From Brevibacillus fortis (GTDB taxonomy: Bacteria > Bacillota > Bacilli > Brevibacillales > Brevibacillaceae), in the NCBI RefSeq assembly GCF_003013395.1, contig NZ_PXZM01000020.1:1-64000 (forward strand): a stretch of 64,000 nt of DNA, in the 5' to 3' direction. The first letter of the stretch is position 1. Every line of letters starts with the position of its first letter. The notes beneath the pieces were generated by a model. The model did no database searches. It had not been told where the DNA came from and saw only the letters and a program-made list of their open reading frames with translations. The position numbers were made by a program, and so were the translations under genes. Positions 25,840-35,355 of the stretch are shown piece by piece.

Positions 25840-26958
25840 TCATTTGGTGACTCCATTCCCTTTAATCGATACCTCTGGTTTAAAGTGAACCTCTGCCTCG
25901 GAGAAGGCTTTTGGCCAATCATTTTCTATTTTTTTCCATCGCTTGTACTCGTAAGCTCGGGCATAGAGGCCGAATCCAAACGGGTCTGTTTTCGCTGCCT
26001 GACACTTTTTCACAAGAAGGTCGTAGTCCTTGCGGAGTTCTGCTTCCATCATCTTTTCCAGCTTCTTGTAGTCCTTTTCCATGTTATAGGGAAACATCCG
26101 CTCTGAAATAGACACATCCAATCCCATTTGTACATCGAACTGAAACTTTCCATCCCGATAGGTTGTCTTCACTTTTTTGTTAACACCCTTCACGAAAAAA
26201 CTGATTTTGCCCGCGACAATGCTCTTCTGATCGTTTTGCTCCTGGATGGGTATCGTGACTGATATCTCCCCCTGTTTTTCATGGAGCATCATCTGTAAGA
26301 GAAGTGTATTACGCGGTTCAATCAGTCCAGCATACACGCCGTTCTCTGTGAGCATAGCGGTTCCCATTACTTTCACCGCCCTTTTCTCTTTGCGCAGCTC
26401 AGTTATGGTAGGAGTGATTCCGGGCTCAAACATTTGTCGATGAAACTCCTGCGCTCTTGTCTTTACCGTCAGGTTTCGATAATTGGCTGTATCAATCAGC
26501 TTGGTGACATGCAAGGCAAGTCGAGGCTTGTCTTTTGGTCTGTATTCAAACATCTCGGAAACAGGACCATCCAGTGCGACCATCCTGGCATTGACACTGA
26601 ACTTGGCATCGCGAAAAACCACATCCAGCAACCGAAACCAATCAGGGTGTTGCAACAGCCGTTGTCCCAAAATCAGCACCTGGATTTTCCCTGAAACGGT
26701 CAAAGCCGTAACGATCTCATCAAAACCCATTCTCGATTCTCGTATGGTGGAAGCCCTGACCCCATATTCCTCCGACTTCTCTTTGGCCTCCTCGCTAAAA
26801 ACAGGACTGGTCATGTAAACGAGCAGTTCATTTTTTTCATTCACATCCAACCCGACCATGAGAGAAAGCGTGGCATCCTCCAAGTAGATCCGATCCATAC
26901 ACCCTGACAGCATCACAACCAAAACAGTCGACCAAATCATTCGTAAAAGGGCCCTCAT
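25840..26958 (-). CDS. spore germination lipoprotein, Ger(x)C family (cluster 1)
   Basis: A 372-residue lipoprotein of the GerAC/GerBC type, the C subunit of a nutrient germinant receptor in the spore inner membrane. A signal peptide with lipobox LSGC places the lipidated Cys at about residue 20. The following MDRIYLEDATLSLMVGLDVNE and the later ARMVALDGPVSEM and TPTITELRKEKRAVKVMGTAML segments fit the three-domain GerC fold. It overlaps the gerB-like gene by 4 nt and is last of the leftward A-B-C operon. Expected to be expressed in the forespore. The germinant is unknown. Confidence 0.92.
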   Translation of the reverse strand: MRALLRMIWSTVLVVMLSGCMDRIYLEDATLSLMVGLDVNEKNELLVYMTSPVFSEEAKEKSEEYGVRASTIRESRMGFDEIVTALTVSGKIQVLILGQRLLQHPDWFRLLDVVFRDAKFSVNARMVALDGPVSEMFEYRPKDKPRLALHVTKLIDTANYRNLTVKTRAQEFHRQMFEPGITPTITELRKEKRAVKVMGTAMLTENGVYAGLIEPRNTLLLQMMLHEKQGEISVTIPIQEQNDQKSIVAGKISFFVKGVNKKVKTTYRDGKFQFDVQMGLDVSISERMFPYNMEKDYKKLEKMMEAELRKDYDLLVKKCQAAKTDPFGFGLYARAYEYKRWKKIENDWPKAFSEAEVHFKPEVSIKGNGVTK

Positions 26959-28055
26959 GCTTTTTTCCCTCCTGCTTTTCGTTGCAACAGCCAGATTGGG
27001 CCAAAGAGCAATACAGGTAAGACAAAAGCAAATCCCACACCCGCTATACTCCAGATGTCAGTCATTTTTTTGAGATCCATGAAGGAAGGCGTATAGAACC
27101 ACAGACACACAAAGATCAGTAAAAGAAGGACGATCAAATGCTTCCGATGATCGCGATTCCCGAATACCTGCGTGGTGCAAAAAACCGCGAAATACATATA
27201 CGTCAATACCGTTGTCGACAAGATAAATAAATAGAAGGCCAGAAAAATAATATCAATTCGCTCCAGAAAGCTGTATTCAATCACCTTCCACAAATTCAAC
27301 GTGGGCCATGTATATTGCTTGATCTCATCAGGACTGAAAAAAGCAAAGCAAATAATGGTGACATGCAAATAGACAAGTAAAGTAAGTGTATTTGCCACAA
27401 CAATCCCAAGAGAGGCATGCTGCTTTTTCTTTAGAAACGGATACACAAAATACGCCAGCTCAAACCCCAGAAAAGGTAAAACCGTGTATATGCTGGCTGA
27501 AAGAATTGGTTGCCAGCCCTCTTTTATGATGGGAAGAAAATGCAGCCAGTTCGCATCCTTTAAAGCTGCTGCGAGGAGTAACGGCATCCAGAGCGTGAGA
27601 TAAAAAACCAGCTCCGAATACCGCGCGATAATACGCAAGCCTCCCTGGATGATGATATAGATCGGAATGGCAAACAGCATAAATATGATGTATCCCGGTG
27701 TCTGGGACAGAACCCACACGTTGATAATGAATGCGGAATTGACAACGACGACGATTGCTGCAATGGCACAGTATACGCTCATCAATATCGAGGCAACTTT
27801 CCCTAGCCACTTGCCCAGCAGGAGTGTCAATAAATCAGTGATAGTCTTATCCGGATGAAGCTTCATCATATTCGTGATCACAAGGCTGACGAGCACCGAT
27901 ACCCCCCAACCGAAGAACATAGATAACCAGCCATCTGTCCCCGCATGTTCGGCCAATTCTCTCGGGAGTGTCAATACACCTATTCCAATCTGTGTACCAT
28001 GGATCAGCAAGATGTATTGCAGAAGGGACAGCTCGTGATAAGCGTATTTCCTCAT
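26955..28055 (-). CDS. spore germination permease, GerB family (cluster 1)
   Basis: A 366-residue integral membrane protein with about ten hydrophobic helices, of the spore germination permease family related to amino-acid/polyamine transporters. The N-terminus reads LSLLQYILLIHGTQIGIGVLTLPRELAEHAG, the characteristic unwound first helix (GxGxLTLP). This B subunit is thought to bind the germinant. It overlaps the GerA-like gene by 4 nt and the GerC-like gene by 4 nt, so the three subunits are tightly coupled. The C-terminus is short and basic. Confidence 0.93.
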   Translation of the reverse strand: MRKYAYHELSLLQYILLIHGTQIGIGVLTLPRELAEHAGTDGWLSMFFGWGVSVLVSLVITNMMKLHPDKTITDLLTLLLGKWLGKVASILMSVYCAIAAIVVVVNSAFIINVWVLSQTPGYIIFMLFAIPIYIIIQGGLRIIARYSELVFYLTLWMPLLLAAALKDANWLHFLPIIKEGWQPILSASIYTVLPFLGFELAYFVYPFLKKKQHASLGIVVANTLTLLVYLHVTIICFAFFSPDEIKQYTWPTLNLWKVIEYSFLERIDIIFLAFYLFILSTTVLTYMYFAVFCTTQVFGNRDHRKHLIVLLLLIFVCLWFYTPSFMDLKKMTDIWSIAGVGFAFVLPVLLFGPIWLLQRKAGGKKA

Positions 28056-29599
28056 TTTTCACTCCCCTTTAGCCTGTTATTCCCTTGCCTTTTTTCCTGA
28101 ATCGGTCTTGTTCCTTTTGGTCGGTCCATCATTTTCCAGAGTGGCGAGCGGACGATAAAATCCTTCCAATCTGAAAAGCGCACAGGAGCAAGAGGACTTC
28201 CATAGGGTACTCCCAATGATTCCAGCGAGATCAGATGCCCGATCAGCGCCATCAGTCCCACGACAATCCCAACGATTCCAAACATAGCCGCCAGCAACAT
28301 CATGATAAACCGGATGAACCGGACTGCAGAAGCCATATCGTAATTCGGGATAATGAAAGAGGATATCGCCGTAAATGCCACGACAATGACCATGATATTG
28401 CTCACAATTCCTGCCTGGACAACCGCTTGACCAATGACAATACCGCCGACGATACCTACTGTTTGTCCGATCGGCGCAGGCAAGCGAATACCCGATTCCC
28501 GGAGCATCTCCAAGGTAAGCTCCATCAACAGCGCTTCCAGCAAAGGAGGAAAAGGCACCTTCTCGCGGGACTCTCCAATCGACAGGATCAAATCAAGCGG
28601 GATGACCTCATAGTTGAATGAAATGAGGGCAATGTAGATGGCAGGCAAAAAAGTAGCGACGATAAAAGCCAGATAACGCAGCATACGAATAAATGTAGCG
28701 ACAAGCCAGCGCGTACTGTAATCATCCACATTTTGAAAAAACGAAGGAAAAGAAGCAGGACCGATCAACACGCTTGGGGAACGATCGACGATGACCGCTA
28801 TTTTTCCCTGCAACAAATGAGAAGCAACCGTATCCGGTCTTTCTGAGGTGATAAGCTGCGGGAAAGGAGAATACGGGTTATCCTCGATATACTCCTCCAA
28901 TTCCCCTGTATTGAGGATTGTGTCAACTTCAATGAGCTTGATCCTGTCCTCCAGCTCTTGCAACACATCTGGATTGGCAACGTCAGCCAAAAACATAACG
29001 GAGAGCTTTGTTGCCCCTCGCTCTCCCACCCATATTTCCTTGATTTTCAATTCGCGATTGGGAATATAGCGGCGAATCAAGGCAATGTTTTGCGCGTCTG
29101 TCTCCACGAATCCTTGATGAGCACCCTTCAGTGATGCTTCCAATTGCGGATCCTCGATAGCCCGTTGCGGCCATCCGTGTGTTTCAACCACCAGGGCTTC
29201 TTTTCGACCTTCGATGAACAAAACACTGCTTCCTTGCAGAATCTCGGTTTCTACGCTTTGAAAGTTATACACGGTAAATACTTTGCCCACGGATAACAGC
29301 TCGAAAAGGCTTTTGTCCGCTCCCTCCCTTTGGTTCAAAAGTGGACGCAGCACATTGTTGTTGATCGAGTTCTTGTCAGCCAAGCTCCTCAGATAGACGA
29401 GCGCAATCTGTCCCTCCACTTGCAAGCTATTGAACTGTCGAATTACCAAATCGGGGGTCAGCGTAAATATACGTTGCAGCTCCGCAATATTATCCGGCAA
29501 CTGGTCATGAATCTCACGGACATAGTGCGACTCGCTCCTACGGCTCATCCTGTCTTTGGCAGATGTCTTTTTTCTTCTCAGCCATCCTCTCATCGCCAT
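28052..29599 (-). CDS. germinant receptor subunit A, GerA family (cluster 1)
   Basis: A 515-residue A subunit. It has a large hydrophilic N-terminal domain of about 290 residues and a C-terminal membrane domain with about four to five helices, including the conserved FPPLLEALLMELTLEMLRE and RLPAPIGQTVGIVGGIVIGQAVVQAGI segments. The start at 29599 has GGGAG 9 nt upstream; the open frame runs back to 29710 but has no ribosome binding site there. It is the first gene of the leftward operon. A SigG-like -10 (CATACTT on the minus strand, 29631-29625) lies in front but lacks a good -35 partner. Confidence 0.92.
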   Translation of the reverse strand: MAMRGWLRRKKTSAKDRMSRRSESHYVREIHDQLPDNIAELQRIFTLTPDLVIRQFNSLQVEGQIALVYLRSLADKNSINNNVLRPLLNQREGADKSLFELLSVGKVFTVYNFQSVETEILQGSSVLFIEGRKEALVVETHGWPQRAIEDPQLEASLKGAHQGFVETDAQNIALIRRYIPNRELKIKEIWVGERGATKLSVMFLADVANPDVLQELEDRIKLIEVDTILNTGELEEYIEDNPYSPFPQLITSERPDTVASHLLQGKIAVIVDRSPSVLIGPASFPSFFQNVDDYSTRWLVATFIRMLRYLAFIVATFLPAIYIALISFNYEVIPLDLILSIGESREKVPFPPLLEALLMELTLEMLRESGIRLPAPIGQTVGIVGGIVIGQAVVQAGIVSNIMVIVVAFTAISSFIIPNYDMASAVRFIRFIMMLLAAMFGIVGIVVGLMALIGHLISLESLGVPYGSPLAPVRFSDWKDFIVRSPLWKMMDRPKGTRPIQEKRQGNNRLKGSEK

Positions 29600-29697
29600 C
29601 TCGTACAGCTCCCGCCCTTTTACGAAGTATGTTCCATTAGCGTTCGTGAGAGCTTCCCAAAATATGCATGAGACTTGGCACATCCTACCGCTGAATC

Positions 29698-29726
29698 GAA
29701 TAAATCCCAACGCCCTGCAAATACTG
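29698..29726 (+). promoter_or_regulatory. possible SigG promoter of germination operon 2
   Basis: GAATA at 29698-29702, a 17-nt spacer and AATACTG at 29720-29726, similar to the forespore SigG pattern (GNATR, 17-18 nt, CATNNTA). It sits about 35 nt upstream of the first gene. The remaining divergent region 29600-29759 shows nothing else recognised. Confidence 0.45.
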
Positions 29727-29759
29727 TTGGAAGAACGAGATTACTTTGGCGGGAGAATC

Positions 29760-30848
29760 ATGAAAAACAGATTATCTTTTACACAAATCGTCGTCATGCT
29801 GCTTTTAACCAACGGATTGATGAACCACGTCATCGTCATCCCGATGATGCTAGATTCGGCCAAAAGAGACTCCTGGATCTCGGTTTTGTTAGCTGGTCTA
29901 CTATACTTGTTGTGGACAGTCTTACTCTATGGGATCTATAAAAAAACGGAGCATGAGCATCTCTTCCATTGGATCAAAAAGACGTACGGCTTCCCGCTCT
30001 ATTTCGTATTGGCTCTGCTGACATGCGTCTACTGCTTTACAATCGCCACCATGACGATGACCGATACGATTACGTGGATCAATTTATCATTTGCTCCAGA
30101 AACACCGCTGGAGGTCCATACGATCTTGTTTGCAGTCCTTTGTCTCGTCAACGCGATGTTCGGAATCCGCTCCATCGCCATGACCTCTTCTGTACTTTTA
30201 CCATTCGTCGTCCTCTTGGGTTTTTTCGTGATGTCTACTAACTTTCCAAACAAAGATTACAGTCTGCTCCTCCCTATGCTGGAAAACGGGATGGCCCCTG
30301 TTTTACGAGGAATGATGTATGCGGGCACAGGCTTTGTCGAACTGATCCTCCTTTTATTTATGCAGCATCACCTTCAATCGAGAGTGCCATACTATCAGCT
30401 TTTCATTCTGGCGTTTGTCATGATTGGGCTCACATTCGGGCCAACCTTAGGTGCTATTGTGGAATTTGGTCCGGATAAAGCCGGAAAATTGCGCTATCCT
30501 GCCTATGAAGAATGGCGTCTCGCCAATATCGGCCTATATATCGAGCATCTCGATGCCCTGAGCATCTACCAATGGTTTAGCGGTGCCTTTACGCGCATAT
30601 CTCTCTCGCTTTTGCTGATTGTAGAAATACTGATGATTCCGTATGGCAAGAAACGAATTTGGTGGTTAATCGGGCTCTTTTTCTTCTCATCTGCCCTCTC
30701 CCGCTATCCCATAAGTGCGATCCAATTTTACAGCCTGTTATCGAAACAGCTTTTGCCCAGTCTTTTCGTATTGGCCCTGTCTCTTTCCATCGTTTTTGCT
30801 CTCTTGACAGCCTTCGCCTCTAGGAGGAAACAACATGACGAATCGTAG
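29760..30848 (+). CDS. spore germination permease, GerB family (cluster 2)
   Basis: A 362-residue polytopic protein, about ten helices, of the GerB permease family. It begins KNRLSFTQIVVMLLLTNGLMNHV, so the first helix lacks the GxGxLTLP element seen in cluster 1 and has instead NHVIVIPMML, a clear divergence in the presumed ligand region. The start at 29760 follows GGGAG; the open frame extends back to 29556 without a ribosome binding site. Unusually, the B gene comes first in this operon. It overlaps the following A gene by 14 nt. Germinant unknown. Confidence 0.9.
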   Translation: MKNRLSFTQIVVMLLLTNGLMNHVIVIPMMLDSAKRDSWISVLLAGLLYLLWTVLLYGIYKKTEHEHLFHWIKKTYGFPLYFVLALLTCVYCFTIATMTMTDTITWINLSFAPETPLEVHTILFAVLCLVNAMFGIRSIAMTSSVLLPFVVLLGFFVMSTNFPNKDYSLLLPMLENGMAPVLRGMMYAGTGFVELILLLFMQHHLQSRVPYYQLFILAFVMIGLTFGPTLGAIVEFGPDKAGKLRYPAYEEWRLANIGLYIEHLDALSIYQWFSGAFTRISLSLLLIVEILMIPYGKKRIWWLIGLFFFSSALSRYPISAIQFYSLLSKQLLPSLFVLALSLSIVFALLTAFASRRKQHDES

Positions 30849-32343
30849 GTTTGCCAAGGTCAAAGGGTACACACCAGCAACAACCGTTAAAGAATTGCCT
30901 TCGATTTCGGTACAGTCCTATCAAGATTTGTTTGAAGACTGCAATGACGTATGCATAGATACGCACACCCTCGTCCCAGGACACTCTCCTACTCGCGTGC
31001 ATTTTATCTACTCGGACTGCATATGCGATTTGAACCACATCAGCGAGTATTTGATGCCGCAGCTCATGCAGCTTTTTGTAAACGAAGATATCCTAGATGC
31101 AGAGGTTTTATTTGAAAAACGGCTCTTTTTCATGAATGAGCTGACACAACCAACGAATGTTGATTGGATATGCAGACAAGTTTTCTCCGGAAATTTGTTG
31201 ATGGTGTTTGAAGACTTTCATACTGTCTATTATGTAGAGACGGGAAATCCCCCCCGACGTGACCCTGAGGAAACCAATACGGATGCATCGATTAGCGGCC
31301 CCCGCGATGGCTTTACGGAAGAAATCAATACGAATCTGGGTCTGATCCGCAAAAGGCTTCGGACGTATCAGCTAAAATTCGTTCCGTATATCGTCGGGAG
31401 CCATACACAGACGCGCATTGGTTTATTGTATGTGCAAGACCAAATCGATCCGATCTTGTTGAAGGAAATTCACGACAGAATGGATTCGCTTGATAGCAAA
31501 GGCATTGTAAGCGGTATGCAAGTAGAAGAGCGGTTATCTCGATCCCCCTTTACTCTTTTGCCAGAATTTCAGTACACCGGAAGGCCCGATTATGTAGTGA
31601 ATGCTCTTTTAAAAGGTCGGTTCGCCATTTTAATCGATGGCTCCCCTATTTCATTAATTGGTCCGGTTAACTTTTTCATGCTGCTAAACGCTGCCGAGGA
31701 TACGAGCTCATCTGTTTTTTCCGTAGTGTTTGTCCGTATTCTGCGGATGGCCTGTGTGATCATTGCGCTTTTTTTACCCGGCCTTTGGGTATCGCTGATT
31801 ACCTACCATCAGGAACAACTTCCCTACACCTTGATTGCCACCATTGTGAAGTCGCGACAAGGCGTTCCATTGCCAGCTGCATTGGAAGTTTTGCTCATGG
31901 TGCTCTTGTTTGATTTGTTTAAAGAGGCTGGTTTGCGCCTTCCTCTATCGATTGGTCAAACACTGTCCGTTGTTGGAGGCCTGATCGTTGGACAAGCCGC
32001 GATATCGGCTGGTTTGACCTCCACAGGCAGTCTTGTCATTGTGGCGCTTTCCGTCATGGCTACCTTTACGTTATCGAATCAACATATCGTCTCGTCGGTT
32101 ACCCTGTTTCGGTTCGGGATATTGCTCTTATGCTCCCTTCTCGGGATGTTTGGGTTCATGATGTCGCTTCTCGCAATGGTTTTGTTCTTTTCGAACATGC
32201 GCTCCTTTGGCTTGTACTATTTGTCGCCGCTTGCCCCAACCTCTTGGCCTGACTTGTATAAAACACTGTTCCGCACACCATGGCGAAAAGTAGAGAAAAG
32301 CCCTGAATTCCTGCATGCTCCTAAAAAAAGGAAGGGCTCCTGA
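30835..32343 (+). CDS. germinant receptor subunit A, GerA family (cluster 2)
   Basis: A 502-residue A subunit: a hydrophilic N-terminal domain of about 290 residues followed by the membrane domain with GVPLPAALEVLLMVLLFDLFKEAGLRLP and SIGQTLSVVGGLIVGQAAISAGL. The N-terminal segment differs much from the cluster 1 paralogue (it has CNDVCIDTH and SDCICDLNH with several Cys), which suggests a different signal or partner. AGGAGG lies 7 nt before the ATG, which is inside the end of the B gene (14-nt overlap). Confidence 0.92.
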   Translation: MTNRRFAKVKGYTPATTVKELPSISVQSYQDLFEDCNDVCIDTHTLVPGHSPTRVHFIYSDCICDLNHISEYLMPQLMQLFVNEDILDAEVLFEKRLFFMNELTQPTNVDWICRQVFSGNLLMVFEDFHTVYYVETGNPPRRDPEETNTDASISGPRDGFTEEINTNLGLIRKRLRTYQLKFVPYIVGSHTQTRIGLLYVQDQIDPILLKEIHDRMDSLDSKGIVSGMQVEERLSRSPFTLLPEFQYTGRPDYVVNALLKGRFAILIDGSPISLIGPVNFFMLLNAAEDTSSSVFSVVFVRILRMACVIIALFLPGLWVSLITYHQEQLPYTLIATIVKSRQGVPLPAALEVLLMVLLFDLFKEAGLRLPLSIGQTLSVVGGLIVGQAAISAGLTSTGSLVIVALSVMATFTLSNQHIVSSVTLFRFGILLLCSLLGMFGFMMSLLAMVLFFSNMRSFGLYYLSPLAPTSWPDLYKTLFRTPWRKVEKSPEFLHAPKKRKGS

Positions 32344-32344
32344 T

Positions 32345-33496
32345 ATGGCTCGCATCCGCGTAATGGCTGTCATCCTCCTCCTCCCGCTCCTACTAAGTGG
32401 CTGCTGGAACGCGCGTGAAATTGAAAATCTGCTTTATGTCAATGCGCTTGGGGTCGATTATGTTGACAATAAATTCGAGGTGTACGCCCAAATACTGAGC
32501 TTCTCTACCATCGCCAAACAAGAAGCGGGAGGAGAACGATCTGCAAGTGGGGTGGCCATTGCAAGAGGAAGCGGCGATTCTTTTGTGAGCGCCCTCTTTA
32601 GTCTATATCCCACCAACCAGGAGCAAATGACTTGGAGTCATATTCGTTCCCTGGTTCTCAGTGAACAGGTACTGAAACGCCCGCTTCTCGATCAAGTCAT
32701 CGATGAGCTCGACCGGTTTTACGAATTTCGTTACACCATCTGGACGTATGCAACCAAAGATCCACTGATGGATGTTCTTACGCCCAAGCAAGCATTCAAC
32801 CAGCCTGTCATTTACTCGCAGTTGTCCAATCCACAGGATCTTCACAAGCAAAACTCGGTGATTTACCCGATGAAGCTGTTTCAATTTGTCAGCAAAAGAG
32901 ATGAACCCAACAAGGTCGTCTATTTGCCGATGATCTCCATTAACAGAAAGACCTGGTCGGAGGACAACAAACCTTTACCCCAGCTGAAAACAACCGGTGC
33001 CTGCATGCTGCAAAACAAGGAGGTCAAGGGATGCTGGCCGCGCTCTGAGCTACTCGGATTACGCTGGATAGACGAGCATACCAATCGATCGTTACTGACC
33101 GTAAAAAAGGGCAAACAACCTCTGGCAAATCTCGTCTTGCTAAAACCAAAAGTAAAGATACAGCCGCTGCTGCGAGACAATCAAGTCACGTTTCAGATCG
33201 ATGTGGAGCTGCTGGCCTTCATTCCGCTATACCATCGCATAAGCCCCGTTCGGGAAATCGAGAAAGAAGCTGCGAAAAAAATCGAAGAGGAGATTCGGGG
33301 GCTATACGAAAAAGGACGGAAGCAACAGATGGACACGCTTCAACTGGGGCACACCCTTTATCGCAAATATCCGCAAGAATGGAAACGAATGCAGCAAAAT
33401 GACACGCTACCGCTTAACCCGGCCTCTCTGGAAGCGGTGAACGTCAAAGTGACGATTTACGATGGCGGGATTTCGAAGGTGAAGCAAGTGCGTTAA
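32345..33496 (+). CDS. spore germination lipoprotein, Ger(x)C family (cluster 2)
   Basis: A 383-residue lipoprotein. The signal peptide VMAVILLLPLLLSGCW carries the lipobox LSGC and the conserved WNAREIENLLYVNALGVDYVDN follows. The pattern is that of GerC proteins, with domain 3 at the end (EIEKEAAKKIEEEIRGLYEKGRKQQMD). The start at 32345 has GGAAGG 9 nt upstream and is just 1 nt after the A-gene stop codon, so translation is coupled. Last gene of the rightward B-A-C operon, ending at a terminator. Confidence 0.92.
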   Translation: MARIRVMAVILLLPLLLSGCWNAREIENLLYVNALGVDYVDNKFEVYAQILSFSTIAKQEAGGERSASGVAIARGSGDSFVSALFSLYPTNQEQMTWSHIRSLVLSEQVLKRPLLDQVIDELDRFYEFRYTIWTYATKDPLMDVLTPKQAFNQPVIYSQLSNPQDLHKQNSVIYPMKLFQFVSKRDEPNKVVYLPMISINRKTWSEDNKPLPQLKTTGACMLQNKEVKGCWPRSELLGLRWIDEHTNRSLLTVKKGKQPLANLVLLKPKVKIQPLLRDNQVTFQIDVELLAFIPLYHRISPVREIEKEAAKKIEEEIRGLYEKGRKQQMDTLQLGHTLYRKYPQEWKRMQQNDTLPLNPASLEAVNVKVTIYDGGISKVKQVR

Positions 33497-33500
33497 ATGG

Positions 33501-33537
33501 AAAAGGAGCAAAGCATTGAGCTTTGCTCCTTTTCCCG
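33501..33537. terminator. bidirectional terminator, germination operon 2 / fadE
   Basis: AAAAGGAGCAAAGC (33501-33514) pairs perfectly with GCTTTGCTCCTTTT (33520-33533), a 14-bp stem with a 5-nt loop. Confidence 0.9.
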
Positions 33538-33551
33538 TTTACTATTTAGAA

Positions 33552-35330
33552 CTACACCACATATGCTCCCGCTTCGATCACACGATCCGCAATGGAACGT
33601 TTGATTGCCACCGTGTTAATCGGCGTGCGGCGGGTCAGCTTTTTCAGGATCGATAGACGCAGACGAAGCTCGTCGCCCTCTTCCATCGTCGCTAATGCTT
33701 CTTTCGCCCAGCCTTCGATACGGTCGAATGCTTCATGCACATAGACAGCGGTCATTTCCAGCTTTTGCTGCTCTGCTTCAATACCATTTGCCGCGATTGC
33801 CTTCTCTGTCCGCTTCACGATGCTATCCATTGCATACAGCTCGATCAGCATATCAGCCGCGAATGCCAAGAGCTCCTGTTCTTTGGACATCTCCTGTTGG
33901 TATTTCATCAACGCAGAACCAGCCACCATCAAAATGATTTTGCGCGTGATGTTGATGAAATGCTTCTCCATAGCCAGAGGAGCATCTTCAATCTCTTCCG
34001 GATAATAGCTCATCAGCTCTGCTTGCAGACTGCCTGCTGCTTGCATGAGCGGCAGCTCGCCTTTCATCGCCTTTTTCACGAGCGTATCTGGGATGAGCAT
34101 GCGGTTGATTTCGTTCGTTCCTTCGAAAATGCGGTTAATCCGCGAGTCACGGTACATGTTCTCGATCTCATACTCGGACATAAAGCCGTATCCACCGTGG
34201 ATTTGCACGCCTTCGTCCACGCAGTAATCCAGAACCTCAGTGGCAAATACTTTATTGATCGAGCATTCGATTGCATAATCGGCAATCGCCTTCGCAACTT
34301 CTGCGCCATCATCCGCTTTTTCACCCAGGCGAGTCAACGCTGTATCGAAAAGACCCACTGTCCGATAGACAGAGCTTTCAGCCGCATACGTTTTCACTGC
34401 CATGTTCGCCAGCTTGTTTTTGATTAAGGTAAAGTTGGCAATTGGCGTTTTGAACTGTTTGCGCTCTTTTGCGTAGTTCGTCGCGAGTTCCACCGCTTTT
34501 TTCGAGGAGCCGACCGCGCCCACTGCGAGCTTGTAACGACCAACGTTCAAGATGTTGAACGCGATCACGTGACCTCTTCCAGGCTCACCGAGCAGATTAG
34601 CTACCGGCACAGATACATCTTGCAAAATGACCGTGCGTGTCGAGGAGCATTTGATCCCCATCTTCTTCTCTTCCGGTCCAAACGAAACGCCCGGGAAGTT
34701 GCGCTCAACGATAAAGGCAGTAAATTTCTCGCCATCAATTTTCGCGTAAACGATAAACACATCAGCAAAGCCAGCGTTTGTGATCCATTGCTTCTCTCCG
34801 TTGAGAATATAGTGCGTGCCATCTGCGGAGAGAGTCGCCGTCGTTTTCGCACCCAGCGCATCTGAGCCGGAACCTGGCTCTGTCAGGCAGTAGGCAGCGA
34901 TTCGTTTTCCAGACGCCAGATCAGGCAGGTAGCGCTGTTTCTGCTCCTCGTTTCCAAAGTATACGATCGGCAGTGACCCGATTCCGACATGCGCGCCGTA
35001 GCTGAGTGCAAAGCCGCGAGCCAGCGAGAACTTCTCTGTTACGAGTGCGGTGCTAACTTTATCCAGCCCCAGTCCCTCGTATTTCTCCGGAACGTCTCCA
35101 GCCAGCAGACCAAGCTCCCCTGCTTCCTTCAACAGACGAACCGAAATATCAAACTGATGGTTCTCAAGCTCTTCCAGATGAGGACGAACTTCATTGTTGA
35201 CGAAATCCTCCGTCGTCTTGGCGATCATCTTTTGCTCATCACTGTACTCTTCTGGCACGAATACATCATCAGCTGAACCTGCATCAATCAAAAAGCTTCC
35301 ACCGCGGATCAAATCTTTTGTTTCTGCCAT
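33552..35330 (-). CDS. fadE: acyl-CoA dehydrogenase
   Basis: A 592-residue FAD-dependent acyl-CoA dehydrogenase, the first oxidation of the beta-oxidation cycle. Family signatures are AYCLTEPGSGSDALG and GGYGFMSEYEIENMYRDSRI, and the catalytic Glu is in RIFEGTNEINRM. About 200 residues beyond the usual dehydrogenase core form an extra C-terminal helical domain, as in B. subtilis FadE (YusJ) and VLCAD-type enzymes, and may bind membranes or long acyl chains. Third gene of fadN-fadA-fadE; GGAGAGG lies before the start, and the gap from fadA is 25 nt. Confidence 0.95.
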   Translation of the reverse strand: MAETKDLIRGGSFLIDAGSADDVFVPEEYSDEQKMIAKTTEDFVNNEVRPHLEELENHQFDISVRLLKEAGELGLLAGDVPEKYEGLGLDKVSTALVTEKFSLARGFALSYGAHVGIGSLPIVYFGNEEQKQRYLPDLASGKRIAAYCLTEPGSGSDALGAKTTATLSADGTHYILNGEKQWITNAGFADVFIVYAKIDGEKFTAFIVERNFPGVSFGPEEKKMGIKCSSTRTVILQDVSVPVANLLGEPGRGHVIAFNILNVGRYKLAVGAVGSSKKAVELATNYAKERKQFKTPIANFTLIKNKLANMAVKTYAAESSVYRTVGLFDTALTRLGEKADDGAEVAKAIADYAIECSINKVFATEVLDYCVDEGVQIHGGYGFMSEYEIENMYRDSRINRIFEGTNEINRMLIPDTLVKKAMKGELPLMQAAGSLQAELMSYYPEEIEDAPLAMEKHFINITRKIILMVAGSALMKYQQEMSKEQELLAFAADMLIELYAMDSIVKRTEKAIAANGIEAEQQKLEMTAVYVHEAFDRIEGWAKEALATMEEGDELRLRLSILKKLTRRTPINTVAIKRSIADRVIEAGAYVV

Positions 35331-35355
35331 AACTATCCCTCTCCTTATTATAAAT

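Noticed and set aside
29556..29759. N-terminal extension of the cluster 2 GerB protein
   Set aside because: Overlaps the divergent gerA coding start and promoter region and is hydrophilic; the ATG at 29760 has the signal and begins the usual helix 1.
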